From: G963666705 sp963666705
GTDB lineage: Bacteria; Pseudomonadota; Alphaproteobacteria; CADEGL01
Reading direction: 5' to 3'
Assembly: GCA_963666705.2 (NCBI GenBank)
Contig: CAXXKO010000017.1
Location: forward strand, 306,487 to 370,486
Length of the DNA stretch: 64,000 nt
Shown here: positions 1 to 8,514 of the stretch, piece after piece
Position numbering within the stretch: the stretch's first letter is position 1
How the letters are laid out: the number at the start of each line of letters is the position of its first letter
The notes under the pieces: model-generated
Database searches by the model: none
Told to the model about the DNA's origin: nothing
What the model saw: the letters and a program-made list of their open reading frames with translations, nothing else
Program-made: the position numbers and the translations under genes

Positions 1-807
1 GGCCACGTCGGCCGGCAGCGCCGCCTGGCACGCGGCCAGCATGTCGACCGCCGTCTCGATGCGCATCACCGTGACGCCCGGCGGGTCGGGCTCGTGGGTC
101 GGGCCCGTGACCAGCACCGTCTCGGCCCCCAGGCGCGCGAGAGCCCCGGCGATGGCATGGCCCTGGCGGCCCGAGGACCGGTTGGCGATGTAGCGCACCG
201 GGTCGATGGGCTCGTGGGTGGGCCCGCTGGTGACGAGGGCCCGGCGCGCGCTGAGCGGCGAGTTGTCGCCGAGGAAGCGCTCGATCTCCGCCAGGATGTC
301 GAGCGGCTCGGACATGCGCCCGGGGCCGAATTCGCCGCAGGCCATGTCGCCCTCGACGGGGCCGATCAGGTGGATGCCGCGATCGCGCAGGGTTTCGACG
401 TTGGCCCGGGTTGCCGGGTGCTCCCACATGCGCACGTTCATGGCGGGCGCGATCATGACCGGCTTGTCGGTCGCGAGCAGGACGGTGCTGGCGAGGTCGT
501 CGGCGAGGCCCCGCGCCATCTTGGCCATGAAGCCAGCGCTGGCCGGCGCCACCACCAGAAGATCCGCCTTGCGCGAGAGGCGGATGTGCCCCATCTCATT
601 CTCGTCCGTGAGGGAGAAGAGGTCCGAATAGACCTTGTCTTCGCTGAGCGCGGCGACCGAGAGGGGTGTCACGAAGCGGGCGCCGCCGGCGGTGAGGACG
701 CAACGCACCTCGGCGCCGCGACCGCGCAGCCGGCGGATCAGGTCGAGGCTCTTGTAAGCCGCGATCCCACCCGAGATGATCAATAGAATCCGTTTGCCGT
801 GGAGCAT
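1..807 (-). CDS. coaBC: Bifunctional phosphopantothenoylcysteine decarboxylase / phosphopantothenate-cysteine ligase (3' partial)
   Basis: Coenzyme A biosynthesis: CoaB couples cysteine to 4'-phosphopantothenate and CoaC decarboxylates the product using FMN. The 269 visible codons start at ATG 807 and run off the window edge. The N-terminal flavoprotein domain is clear: the start region ISGGIAAYKSLDLIRRL, the PAMNVRMW motif and the MACGEFGPGRM segment that forms the substrate clamp of CoaC. The ligase domain begins near residue 195 with ALVTSGPTHEPIDPVRYI and is cut. It lies downstream of ubiE-ubiB on the same strand, an order common in alphaproteobacteria, but an IS and a repeat now separate it from ubiB by about 1.7 kb. 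Confidence 0.95.
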   Translation of the reverse strand, partial: MLHGKRILLIISGGIAAYKSLDLIRRLRGRGAEVRCVLTAGGARFVTPLSVAALSEDKVYSDLFSLTDENEMGHIRLSRKADLLVVAPASAGFMAKMARGLADDLASTVLLATDKPVMIAPAMNVRMWEHPATRANVETLRDRGIHLIGPVEGDMACGEFGPGRMSEPLDILAEIERFLGDNSPLSARRALVTSGPTHEPIDPVRYIANRSSGRQGHAIAGALARLGAETVLVTGPTHEPDPPGVTVMRIETAVDMLAACQAALPADVA

Positions 808-887
808 CCTGAATCGATCCCGCCAGGAGGTACTCGACCCCCGCAACCTAATGATGAATCAATGGCTTGGCAAGGCGCGGCGGGTCA

Positions 888-1011
888 CGCTCCAGGCCGC
901 AAGGCGGCCCGCCGGTCGTCCGGCGCGCCCGCGCAGGCGCGGACCACTTGGTCCGCTGCCGCGAGCGACAAAATCGCTAGAGCGGGTCCGATCGAAGCGG
1001 AAACGCTCTAG
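888..1011 (+). repeat. Paired-hairpin repeat, copy 1 (5'-truncated)
   Basis: Shares the about 80-nt GC-rich core (a chain of short hairpins, including GGACC-ACTT-GGTCC) and the right terminal hairpin with four other copies in the window. The left terminal hairpin is missing or degraded. The right end CGCTCTAG supplies the CTAG into which the adjacent IS5-type element inserted. Before that insertion this CTAG would also have been the ubiB stop codon. Confidence 0.8.
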
Positions 1012-1027
1012 CAGGGTGCTGAAGAAG

Positions 1028-1354
1028 TCACCATCGGCGGGCCTTGAGCCCGGCTTCGTCGCCCAAATGGAAGCGGATTTCGACTTCGAGAGAGCCGTCG
1101 TCATCGAGTTCGGCTGATCCATCGCCGCCGACCTCGTCCATTTCGTCGAATCCCTGCCAGGTGAAAAAGATGATCCGGCGGGAGTATTCACAGTCGAGGT
1201 CGCCATTGACGCAGCCGAAGGCAAATTCGCCATGGCCGTCGCCTTCGAATGTGATATGGGCGGGTTCCATGAGGTCGAGGTAATCGCGATCCCATAAATC
1301 GGCCTCGACGACGCGCCATTTGCCGATCAGGGCGCAGTCCGCTTCCCCGGTCAT
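1028..1354 (-). CDS. Small acidic hypothetical protein, IS passenger
   Basis: A 108-residue protein rich in Asp/Glu/Gly with no signal peptide or membrane segment. Its ATG overlaps the transposase stop by 4 bp, so it is translationally coupled to the transposase, and it ends just inside the IS terminus. Regular alternation of short polar and hydrophobic stretches (for example HITFEGDGHGEFAFG) suggests a small beta-rich fold. From memory, related stand-alone hypothetical proteins occur on proteobacterial chromosomes, so it may be a captured host gene. No function can be assigned. Confidence 0.6.
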   Translation of the reverse strand: MTGEADCALIGKWRVVEADLWDRDYLDLMEPAHITFEGDGHGEFAFGCVNGDLDCEYSRRIIFFTWQGFDEMDEVGGDGSAELDDDGSLEVEIRFHLGDEAGLKARRW

Positions 1355-2475
1355 GTCGGAGCCTCCGCCAGCAGCTTGGGCAATCGGATAAGATTGTAGG
1401 CAGCCAAGGCCAGGGTGAAGGAGGCTTCCACCCGTTGCCGGCCTCGGAACCGCGTCTTGGCTTGACCGGCCTGGGTCTTGGCCCAGCCGAAGACCTCCTC
1501 GATGCGTTTGCGGCAGACTTGGCTGACGGCATAGCCCGCATGTCGTGTCGTGCGGCCGTCGATCAGCGTCTTGCGGCGCTTGCCGGTCTTGGTGAGGTGG
1601 TCTTGAACCGCAACATGCGGCGTCACATTACGCGCGCGCAGGGTTGCGACGAAATCGGCCACGTCGAAGCCGTTGTCGCCGCCCAGCGTAATCCGCCGCT
1701 TGCCCCCTTTCTCGTGCATGGGACGGTGCTTGTCGAGCATTTCCAGCGCCGCCTCTCGTTCGGCCGTGCCGGTGGCCTGCGTGACGCTCCCGCCGACCGC
1801 CAGGCCATGACGGTTCTCCATCAGGGCATGGCCCATGTAGCAAAGACGGCTCTCCCTGCGCTGGCCCTTGCGGTACAGACGGGCCTCGGGGTCGGTCGTG
1901 CTCTCATGGGTCTCGTTGGAACGCTTCTCGCCGTGGAAGTCCCGTTCCGCATTGCGTCCCGACCCCGCACCATCATCGCCACCGCCGTCCTTGGGCCGGA
2001 ACGACTTCATCGACGCCCAGGCCTCGATCAGCGTGCCGTCCACCGAGAAATGATCCCGGCTCAACAGGCGGCGCACCCTCTTGTGCTCGATGATGCCCCG
2101 CAGAACCTGGGCTGATACATCCGCCTCCAGAAGACGGTCTCGATTGTGGCAGAAAACCGTCGCATCCCACACCGGATCGTCGATGCCCAGACCGACGAAC
2201 CAGCGGAACAGCAGGTTGAAGTCGAGCTGGTCCATCAATTGCCGCTCAGAGCGGATCGAATAGAACGCCTGCAACAACAAGGCCCGCAGGAGCCTCTCCG
2301 GCGGAATCGACGGGCGACCCGTGTGCGAGTACAGCGCCTCGAACTCGCCCGACAGACCCGCCAAGACATCGTTCACGATCTGGCGAATCGTCCGCAGCGG
2401 ATGGTCCCGCGGAACCCGCCTCTCAAGATCAACATAGCTGAACAGGCTGCCGCTCGACCGGTCCGCACCGCGCAT
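1351..2475 (-). CDS. IS5-family DDE transposase
   Basis: A 374-residue transposase that appears intact. The N-terminal DUF772-like part (LERRVPRDHPLRTIRQIV, then RPSIPPERLLRALLLQ) is typical of IS5/IS1182-like enzymes. Catalytic residues can be read as D in HFSVDGTLIEAW, D in LGGDNGFDVADF and E in RIEEVFGWAK, followed by the basic C-terminal helix. It cuts and joins the element ends. Its stop overlaps the start of the passenger gene. Confidence 0.93.
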   Translation of the reverse strand: MRGADRSSGSLFSYVDLERRVPRDHPLRTIRQIVNDVLAGLSGEFEALYSHTGRPSIPPERLLRALLLQAFYSIRSERQLMDQLDFNLLFRWFVGLGIDDPVWDATVFCHNRDRLLEADVSAQVLRGIIEHKRVRRLLSRDHFSVDGTLIEAWASMKSFRPKDGGGDDGAGSGRNAERDFHGEKRSNETHESTTDPEARLYRKGQRRESRLCYMGHALMENRHGLAVGGSVTQATGTAEREAALEMLDKHRPMHEKGGKRRITLGGDNGFDVADFVATLRARNVTPHVAVQDHLTKTGKRRKTLIDGRTTRHAGYAVSQVCRKRIEEVFGWAKTQAGQAKTRFRGRQRVEASFTLALAAYNLIRLPKLLAEAPT

Positions 2476-2550
2476 CCGTTCCTCCTTCGGTTACCAGACC
2501 GAAAAGAATCACGTCATGAATCCAAAGGCGAGGAGTTTTTCAGCACCCTG

Positions 2551-4092
2551 CTAGACGACCGAGGCGGCGATCACGGCGATGAGCGCGACCGCCGTCCACA
2601 GGGCCCAGAGCCAGGAGCGGTTGCCGCTCCGGCCACGCTCCGCCAGCGACCGTACCGTGTCGGGGTGGAGCCGCAGCCCCCCGTTCGACAGCATGGCGAG
2701 GGCCTTTTCCGCGTCTCCCAGGAGCGCGGGAATGCGCTCGAGGCTCGCCACCACGTCGCCAGCCGCCTCGCGCAGCCGTGCTTCCGGCCCCCGGTTCTCA
2801 CGCGCCCACTCCTCGATCAACGGCCGGGCCAGCTCCCACATATTGACGTTGGGGTTGAGGCGCCGCCCTACCCCCTCGGCCACCAGCATGCTCTTCTGCA
2901 GCAGCAGGAGCTGGGGCTGGGTCTCCATCTCGAAGAACTTGGCCACCTGGAATAGCTGGGCCAGGAGGCGGGCGATCGAGATTTCGTGCATCGGCATGCC
3001 GAGTATGGGCTCGGCGATGGACCGGCAGGCCTGGGTGAAGGCGTCGACCGACTTGGTGGCCGGCACGTAGCCAGCCTTGAAGTGGGCCTCCGCCGCGCGC
3101 CGGTAATCGCCGGAGAGGAAGCCGATCAGCATGTCGACGAGGTAGTGCCGGGTGTGGCGGTCGAGTCGCCCCATGATGCCGAAATCGACCGCGATGATGT
3201 CGCCCTCGGCGTTCACGAAGAGGTTTCCAGGGTGCAGGTCGGCGTGGAAGAAGCCGTCGCGGAAGGCCTGGTTGAAGACGGCGGCGGCGGCCTTGGCGAT
3301 GATGGCGTCGAGGTCGTGGCCGGCGGCCAACAGCGCCTCGCGCTCGTCGATGGGGATGCCCTCGATGCGTTCGAGGGTGAGCACGCGCCGCGAGGTGCGC
3401 ACCCAGTCCACCCCCGGGACCTGAAAGCTCGTGTCGTCGGCGAAATTCTCCTTGAGCTCCGAGGCGGCCGCGGCTTCGAAGCGCAGATCCATCTCGATGG
3501 CCACCGATTCCGCCATGGTGTGCACGACCTCGACGGGGCGCAGGCGACGCAGAGACGGTTGCGTCCACTCGGCGAGCGTGGCGAGCCAGTAGAACAGGTC
3601 GATATCGCGGGCGAAGGCGTCCTCGATGCCCGGGCGCAGGACCTTGACGGCCACCTCGCGGCCGTCCGTGGTGACGGCCATGTGGACCTGCGCGATCGAG
3701 GCCGCGGCGACCGGCTCGTCCTCGAAGCTCGTGTAGAGCGCATCGAGCGGCTTGCCAAGCTCGTGCTCGACGATGGCCCGGGCCTCGGCGCCGGGGAAAG
3801 GCGGCAAGTGGTCCTGGAGCTCGGAGAGGTCGCTCGCCACCTCCTCGCCGAGCAGGTCCGAGCGGGTCGAGAGGAGCTGGCCGAGCTTGATGAAGCTCGG
3901 CCCCAGCGCCTGAGCCGCGAGCGCCAGGCGCTGGCCCGGCCGGCCCGGCCGTCGGCGGAGCGCCACGAGCCGCGCGAGCGCCGTGACCGGCGGTGCGATC
4001 CCGAACCGCTCGAGCGGGAACAGGGCGTCGTGGCGGGCCAGAGTCCAGGCGATGGCGATCAGGCGCAGGATGTTGCGCGGCGCGCGGAGCAT
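2551..4092 (-). CDS. ubiB: UbiB, ABC1/ADCK atypical kinase of ubiquinone biosynthesis
   Basis: A 513-residue member of the UbiB/ADCK protein-kinase-like family needed for aerobic ubiquinone synthesis, acting at the membrane as an ATPase. Visible motifs: KxGQ in FIKLGQLLSTRSDLL, the A-rich loop in AAASIAQVH, the kinase lysine in VAVKVLRPG, the catalytic loop FHADLHPGNLF and the metal site AVDFGIMG. The C-terminus ends in a hydrophobic segment (residues about 490-513), the usual membrane anchor. The start at 4092 is 20 bp after the ubiE stop, in a probable ubiE-ubiB(-coaBC) operon. The stop codon TAG lies in the CTAG flanking the IS5-type element. Confidence 0.95.
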   Translation of the reverse strand: MLRAPRNILRLIAIAWTLARHDALFPLERFGIAPPVTALARLVALRRRPGRPGQRLALAAQALGPSFIKLGQLLSTRSDLLGEEVASDLSELQDHLPPFPGAEARAIVEHELGKPLDALYTSFEDEPVAAASIAQVHMAVTTDGREVAVKVLRPGIEDAFARDIDLFYWLATLAEWTQPSLRRLRPVEVVHTMAESVAIEMDLRFEAAAASELKENFADDTSFQVPGVDWVRTSRRVLTLERIEGIPIDEREALLAAGHDLDAIIAKAAAAVFNQAFRDGFFHADLHPGNLFVNAEGDIIAVDFGIMGRLDRHTRHYLVDMLIGFLSGDYRRAAEAHFKAGYVPATKSVDAFTQACRSIAEPILGMPMHEISIARLLAQLFQVAKFFEMETQPQLLLLQKSMLVAEGVGRRLNPNVNMWELARPLIEEWARENRGPEARLREAAGDVVASLERIPALLGDAEKALAMLSNGGLRLHPDTVRSLAERGRSGNRSWLWALWTAVALIAVIAASVV

Positions 4093-4112
4093 GGCGGTCG
4101 TGCCGCTCGGCG

Positions 4113-4931
4113 CTAGAGGCGCCAGCCCGAATGGAGGGCGGCGATGCCGCCCGAGAGGTTCCGCCAGGTGGCGCGCCCGAGCCCGGCGGCTTCCATTGCT
4201 TGGGCCAGCTCCACCTGGGGCGGAAAGCGGCGGATGCTCTCGGCCAGGTAGCGGTATGAATCCGCGTCGCCGACGACCGCGCGGCCGATGGCGGGCAGCA
4301 CGGTGAACGAGTAGCGCTCGTAGAGCTCGTCGAGAAGGGGCCACCTCACGCGGCTGAACTCGAGGCACAGGAAGCGCCCACCGGGCTTGAGGACGCGGCG
4401 TGCCTCGGCGAGCGCCGCCCCGATCCGGGTCACGTTGCGAAGCCCGAATGCGATCGTATAGGCGTCTACCGACATATCGGCGATGGGTAGGGCCTCGGCG
4501 TCGCCGCACACCCACAGTATGCCGCTCGTGATCCCCCGGTCGAGCGCCCGGTCGCGGCCGGCCGCGATCATCTCCCGGGTCACGTCGCAGACGATGATGG
4601 GCGGCTGGCCCGCGGGCAGGTTGCCCGCCGGCCCGGCCAGGCGGTCGAGCACCCGGTGGGCGATGTCGCCCGTGCCGCCCGCCACATCGACGAGGCGGAG
4701 GCCGGGCCGAGGCGCCAAAGCGTCGATCATGGCTGCCTTCCACAACCGGTGGACGCCCGCCGACAGGAGGTCGTTCATCAAGTCGTAGCGCCGCGCCACA
4801 CTGTCGAACACGCCGCGCACGAGGCGCGACTTCTCGTCCGCGCTCACGCGGCGGTACCCAAAATCGAAATCTTCGTTCGCGGCGTCCGCGGCGCCCCGCT
4901 GTTCCTCGCCTCCGGCCATGCGAAGAACCAT
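4113..4931 (-). CDS. ubiE: UbiE, C-methyltransferase of ubiquinone/menaquinone biosynthesis
   Basis: SAM-dependent C-methyltransferase that methylates 2-polyprenyl-6-methoxy-benzoquinol (and demethylmenaquinone where present). It has the SAM loop VDVAGGTGDIA, the family signature FDSVARRYDLMNDLLSAGVHRLWK near residues 40-66, ITSGILWVCGDAEALPI and a C-terminal GGIAALHSGWRL that matches UbiE ends. At 272 residues it is slightly long for the family; an in-frame ATG at 4919 would remove four residues. It is divergent from mutM with only about 35 bp between the genes. Confidence 0.95.
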   Translation of the reverse strand: MVLRMAGGEEQRGAADAANEDFDFGYRRVSADEKSRLVRGVFDSVARRYDLMNDLLSAGVHRLWKAAMIDALAPRPGLRLVDVAGGTGDIAHRVLDRLAGPAGNLPAGQPPIIVCDVTREMIAAGRDRALDRGITSGILWVCGDAEALPIADMSVDAYTIAFGLRNVTRIGAALAEARRVLKPGGRFLCLEFSRVRWPLLDELYERYSFTVLPAIGRAVVGDADSYRYLAESIRRFPPQVELAQAMEAAGLGRATWRNLSGGIAALHSGWRL

Positions 4932-4966
4932 AGCCCAGCGGCCCCCCGGCGCGCTAGCTTACCGCC

Positions 4967-5794
4967 ATGCCCGAATTGCCCGAGGTCGAAACCATCCGCC
5001 GGGGCCTCGCCGCCCGTCTGGAGGGGCGGCGCCTCGCCCGTGTCGAGGCGCGGCGCCCGGATCTGCGCATTCCCCTGCCGCCGGACCTCGCCCGGCGCCT
5101 CGAGGGGCGCCGGGTCGAGACGGTGGGCCGGCGCGCCAAATATCTCCTCCTCCGCATGGATGACGGCACCACCCTCATCGCCCATCTCGGCATGTCGGGG
5201 CGGATGGTGATCCTGCCCCCCGGCAACGGCGTCCCCCTCGATGCCCACGACCACGTCATCCTCGAGACCGAGGATGGCGACGAGGTGCGGTTCAACGATG
5301 CCCGCCGCTTCGGCCTGATGACCCTCGCCGCCGCGGGCGAGCTCGATGCGCACCCGCTGCTCGCGAGCCTCGGCCCCGAGCCCCTGGGCAACGATTTCAA
5401 CGGCCCCGCCCTGGCCGCGGTGCTCGCCGGCAAGCGCACGCCCATCAAGGCCGCCCTCCTCGACCAGCGCGTCGTCGCCGGGGTCGGCAACATCTATGCC
5501 TGCGAAGCGCTCCACCGTGCCGGTATCTCGCCCCGGCGGCTCGCGCGCACGGTCCAGGGCGGGCGGGCCGAGCGGCTGGCCGGCGCCGTCCGCGCCGTCT
5601 TGCGCGAGGCCATCGATGCCGGCGGCTCCAGCCTGCGCGACTACGTGCAGACCTCGGGCGAGCTCGGCTATTTCCAGCATTCCTGGGCCGTCTATGGCCG
5701 GGAGGGCGAGCCCTGCCCCGGTTGCGGCCGGCCTGTGCGCCGGCTGGCGCAGTCGGGGCGCTCGACTTTCTATTGTGCGGCCTGTCAGCGCTGA
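4967..5794 (+). CDS. mutM: Formamidopyrimidine-DNA glycosylase (Fpg/MutM)
   Basis: Base-excision repair enzyme that removes 8-oxoguanine and formamidopyrimidines and nicks the AP site. It starts MPELPEVETIRRGL, so the catalytic Pro2 and Glu3 are present. The conserved Lys lies in RRAKYLLLRM, and the C-terminal zinc finger has CPGC and CAAC cysteine pairs with the DNA-contacting Arg between them. The 275-residue length is typical. The short gap to the following small gene suggests co-transcription. Confidence 0.97.
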   Translation: MPELPEVETIRRGLAARLEGRRLARVEARRPDLRIPLPPDLARRLEGRRVETVGRRAKYLLLRMDDGTTLIAHLGMSGRMVILPPGNGVPLDAHDHVILETEDGDEVRFNDARRFGLMTLAAAGELDAHPLLASLGPEPLGNDFNGPALAAVLAGKRTPIKAALLDQRVVAGVGNIYACEALHRAGISPRRLARTVQGGRAERLAGAVRAVLREAIDAGGSSLRDYVQTSGELGYFQHSWAVYGREGEPCPGCGRPVRRLAQSGRSTFYCAACQR

Positions 5795-5811
5795 GGTACA
5801 AGCCAGCCGCG

Positions 5812-6198
5812 ATGAATCGATTCCGCCTCCGCGTCCTTGTCCCGGTCCTCGCCGCCCTCGCGATGCTCGCTTCGGCGGGCTTTGCCCGAGGCGACGAGCC
5901 CGCCGCCTTCATGTCCGAGATGGCGGACATCCCCCTCATGTCCGGCCTCGGCGAGATCGAGGGGGCGGGCATGGCCTTCGACGATGCCGCCGGGCGCATC
6001 GTCGAGGGTTATGCCGGCGGCCCGTCGACACGCGCCGCCGTCCTCGATTTCTACGGCCGCACCTTGCCCCAGCTCGGCTGGGAGGGGGCGGCCGAGGCGG
6101 GCGTGTTCCGGCGTGAGGGCGAGGTCCTGCGGCTCGAGTTCATCGAGGACGGGGAGGGGATCCTGGTTCGTTTCTTCCTGTCCCCGGCGAAAATATGA
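5812..6198 (+). CDS. Small exported protein of unknown function
   Basis: A 128-residue protein with a clear Sec signal peptide (residues 1-26, basic MNRFRLR, hydrophobic core LVPVLAALAMLASAG). The mature part is acidic, with a motif GGPSTRAAVLDFYGRTLPQLGW that resembles small periplasmic proteins in which a domain handles a terminal residue or lipid. No catalytic residue is evident. It lies 17 bp after mutM. Its stop overlaps an upstream in-frame ATG of the next gene, so the three genes are probably one transcript. Confidence 0.75.
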   Translation: MNRFRLRVLVPVLAALAMLASAGFARGDEPAAFMSEMADIPLMSGLGEIEGAGMAFDDAAGRIVEGYAGGPSTRAAVLDFYGRTLPQLGWEGAAEAGVFRREGEVLRLEFIEDGEGILVRFFLSPAKI

Positions 6199-6224
6199 TC
6201 CAAGGCGCCGAGGAGGGCGACAGC

Positions 6225-7001
6225 GTGGCATACGAGAACATCAAGACCGAGACCCGCGGTGCCGTCGGCCTCATCACCTTCGACCGGCCCGAGGCGCTCA
6301 ACGCGCTCAACGCGGCCCTCGTGCGCGAGCTGGGCGACGCGCTCGATCGCTTCGAGGCCGACGACGCCATTGGCGCCGTCGTCATCACCGGCAACGAGAA
6401 GGCCTTCGCCGCCGGCGCGGACATCAAGGAGATGCGGGACAAATCCTACATGGATGCCTATCTCCAGGACTTCATCACCAACGGGTGGGAGCGCATCACC
6501 ACCTGCCGCAAGCCGATCGTTGCCGCCGTCGCGGGCTACGCCCTCGGTGGGGGCTGCGAGATCGCCATGATGTGCGACTTCGCGCTCGCGGCCGAGACGG
6601 CCCGGTTCGGCCAGCCCGAGATCACCATCGGCGTCATCCCGGGCGCCGGCGGCACCCAGCGCCTGCCCCGCGCCGTGGGCAAGGCCAAGGCCATGGAGAT
6701 GGTCCTCACCGGGCGCATGATGGATGCCGAGGAGGCCGAGCGGGCCGGGCTCGTGAGTCGCGTCGTCCCGGCCGAGGGCCTCATCGAAGAGGCGGTCAAG
6801 GCCGCCGCCAAGGTGGCGGCCCTCTCGCGCCCGTCGATCATGATGGCCAAGGAATCGATCGACCGCGCCTTCGAGGGGACGCTTGCCGAGGGCATTCGCT
6901 TCGAGCGCCGGCTGTTCCATTCGACCTTCGCGACGGAGGATCAGAAGGAAGGCATGTCGGCCTTTATCGAAAAGCGGAAGCCGGCCTTCAAGAACCGCTA
7001 G
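6225..7001 (+). CDS. Enoyl-CoA hydratase (crotonase family)
   Basis: Hydrates trans-2-enoyl-CoA to 3-hydroxyacyl-CoA in fatty-acid or aromatic-acid degradation. Family motifs are complete: the oxyanion-hole segment AFAAGADIKEM, the second oxyanion segment YALGGGCEIAMMCD and catalytic Glu in FGQPEITIGVIPGAGGTQR. GTG 6225 is preferred because a GAGGAGGG ribosome-binding site lies about 9 bp upstream and gives the usual 258 residues; the ATG at 6195 would overlap the previous stop. It ends in CTAG, 4 bp before the direct repeat made by the next IS. Confidence 0.93.
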   Translation: MAYENIKTETRGAVGLITFDRPEALNALNAALVRELGDALDRFEADDAIGAVVITGNEKAFAAGADIKEMRDKSYMDAYLQDFITNGWERITTCRKPIVAAVAGYALGGGCEIAMMCDFALAAETARFGQPEITIGVIPGAGGTQRLPRAVGKAKAMEMVLTGRMMDAEEAERAGLVSRVVPAEGLIEEAVKAAAKVAALSRPSIMMAKESIDRAFEGTLAEGIRFERRLFHSTFATEDQKEGMSAFIEKRKPAFKNR

Positions 7002-7021
7002 GCTCGGCGCGGGCGGCGGGG

Positions 7022-8431
7022 TGTAGATAGCGAATTAAGTTGGCCGGTTTATGTAGCACATCGATTGACCGCTCTGTTGATGTTGTGGCGCCTGTGGGGA
7101 AGTGGTCAGGTCGGCGTAGCCGAGCTGTCCACTTATCCACGGGCGGGTCGCGTCGAGCGGCATCACGCGGCCCTCTTCATGGTGTCTCCTTCCAGAAGCG
7201 CGCCATCGCCTCGGTAGCGGGCGATCGGGCGCGGCCCGTGGAATATGGCGTAGGTGGCGTCCGGATAGTGGTGGACGCGGACCTTGGCCTTGACGTAGTG
7301 CGGCCTCAGCGATGACGGCGGGATCTGCAGGACGATGCCGTGGAAGCGTACGGTGTTGTCGTTGCCGACGGTGCGCGTCTCCTGGACGCACAGCACGTCG
7401 CGCCACTGTTCCGCCGGCACGGCGACGAAGGCCGAGCCCGGCTCTTCGGGAGCGATCGCGAAGCGCGCATTGTAGTCGGGAATGAAGGTCTCGGCGAGGA
7501 AGCGGTTGGCCCCTTCGATCGTCGAGACGCCGGCCAATGCCAACTCCTTGGGGAGCCGGTCCTGCAAGGTGCGGAAGGCGCGCTCGGAGCGCCCGCGCGC
7601 CTCCGGCGAATAGGCCGCGATGTGCTCGATGCCGAGCTGGGCCAAGGCCCGTCCGAGCTGGGAGGGCTTGTCGCGGTCCACCTTGCCACCCGCCTGGGGG
7701 GTGTGGAAGTAGTGGCTCGCGCGGTCGGTGTAGAGCGCGCACGGCAGCCCGTGCCGGCCGAACACCTCGCCCAGCCCCTGGAAGCTCGACATGGTGCCCT
7801 CCTCGGCGACCAGGAAGCCCGAGTAGATCGCCCCGCTCGCATCGTCCAGAGAGACGATCATATCCTGCTCTTCGTCGCGGCCCGGCAGCCAGCGGTGCGT
7901 CGAGCCGTCCTGATGCAGCATCATGCCCACGAGCGGCCGCCGCGGCCGCTTGCGCCGGTGCGCCCCGCGCCTGGGCGCCGGCGCCGCCAGGCCGCGGCCG
8001 TGGAGAAACGTCTTGGTCCAGGTGTAACCCCAGCGGAAGCCGTGGTCCTTCACCAGGTGCTCGTGGAAGTGCTTGACCGTGAAACCCGCGTAGCGCTCGC
8101 GGTAAAGAGCTTCGACCCGCATCGCCTCGTCCACCGGCACCCGCTTGGGCGACGGCTTGCCCAGACGCCGGTCCAGAAGCCCCGCATCGCCCTCACACTC
8201 GAAACGACGGCACCAGCGCCGAAACGTGCGCTCGCCGACCCCAAGCACCTCCGCCGCCTCCAACTGGCTCAACGATCCCGCCTCACAACGACCGAAAACA
8301 TCCCGAAACCTCATCATGCGCACACCTTGCAAAACATCTGTCCGTCTCATCCCACCCCCTTCAAACAGGAGGCTCAATAAACCGGACAGATCGTGTGCTA
8401 CATAGAACGGACAGATCGTGTGCTATCTACA
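7022..8431 (-). mobile_element. ISNCY-type (ISDol1-like) insertion sequence with 16-bp direct repeats
   Basis: A 1,410-bp element with terminal TGTAGATAGC at both ends in inverted orientation. The 16-bp sequence GGCGCGGGCGGCGGGG occurs just outside both ends (7006-7021 and 8432-8447), a long target duplication. Both ends have subterminal repeats related to TGTAGCACACGATCTGTCCG, doubled at the right end, which look like transposase binding sites. The element lies between the enoyl-CoA hydratase gene and the rpsT promoter and leaves the -35 box intact. Confidence 0.9.
7163..8377 (-). CDS. ISNCY/ISDol1-type DDE transposase
   Basis: A 404-residue transposase with an N-terminal helix-turn-helix (LSQLEAAEVLGVGERTFRRW), a linker rich in basic residues, and an rve-type DDE core. 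The catalytic residues are D in MMLHQDGSTHRW, D in ALYTDRASHYF and E in GRSERAFRTLQDRL. The family assignment comes from the MLHQDGSTH motif and length, as I remember for ISNCY proteins; no search was possible. The frame is intact. The real start may be a few codons downstream. Confidence 0.88.
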   Translation of the reverse strand: MSLLFEGGGMRRTDVLQGVRMMRFRDVFGRCEAGSLSQLEAAEVLGVGERTFRRWCRRFECEGDAGLLDRRLGKPSPKRVPVDEAMRVEALYRERYAGFTVKHFHEHLVKDHGFRWGYTWTKTFLHGRGLAAPAPRRGAHRRKRPRRPLVGMMLHQDGSTHRWLPGRDEEQDMIVSLDDASGAIYSGFLVAEEGTMSSFQGLGEVFGRHGLPCALYTDRASHYFHTPQAGGKVDRDKPSQLGRALAQLGIEHIAAYSPEARGRSERAFRTLQDRLPKELALAGVSTIEGANRFLAETFIPDYNARFAIAPEEPGSAFVAVPAEQWRDVLCVQETRTVGNDNTVRFHGIVLQIPPSSLRPHYVKAKVRVHHYPDATYAIFHGPRPIARYRGDGALLEGDTMKRAA

Positions 8432-8447
8432 GGCGCGGGCGGCGGGG

Positions 8448-8476
8448 TTGACGCCTTGGGGGCAGGGCTATATAAG
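8448..8476 (+). promoter_or_regulatory. Probable sigma-70 promoter of rpsT
   Basis: TTGACG (8448-8453) and TATAAG (8471-8476) are separated by 17 bp and lie 39 bp upstream of the rpsT start. The -35 box directly follows the right direct repeat of the ISNCY-type element. Confidence 0.75.
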
Positions 8477-8514
8477 CCCGCCGGACCAGCCCCATTCTGT
8501 GGACATCGAGAGAG

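Larger units (their letters stand above)
1012..2550 (-). mobile_element. IS5-family insertion sequence with passenger gene, flanked by CTAG
   Basis: A 1,539-bp element bounded by imperfect inverted repeats (left CAGGGTGCTGAAGAAGTC, right reads CAGGGTGCTGAAAAACTC from outside). CTAG is present immediately outside both ends (1008-1011 and 2551-2554), consistent with a 4-bp target duplication of the type known for the IS5 subgroup. It carries a DDE transposase and a second small ORF on the same strand. It sits exactly at the ubiB stop codon, so ubiB keeps its TAG. Confidence 0.9.

Noticed and set aside
888..1011. CRISPR-like repeat structure
   Set aside because: Hairpins differ in sequence within a copy and copies are dispersed; there are no equal spacers.
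7133..7141. TTATCCACG, a DnaA-box-like sequence
   Set aside because: Single site inside the left end of the ISNCY-type element; an origin would need a cluster of boxes.
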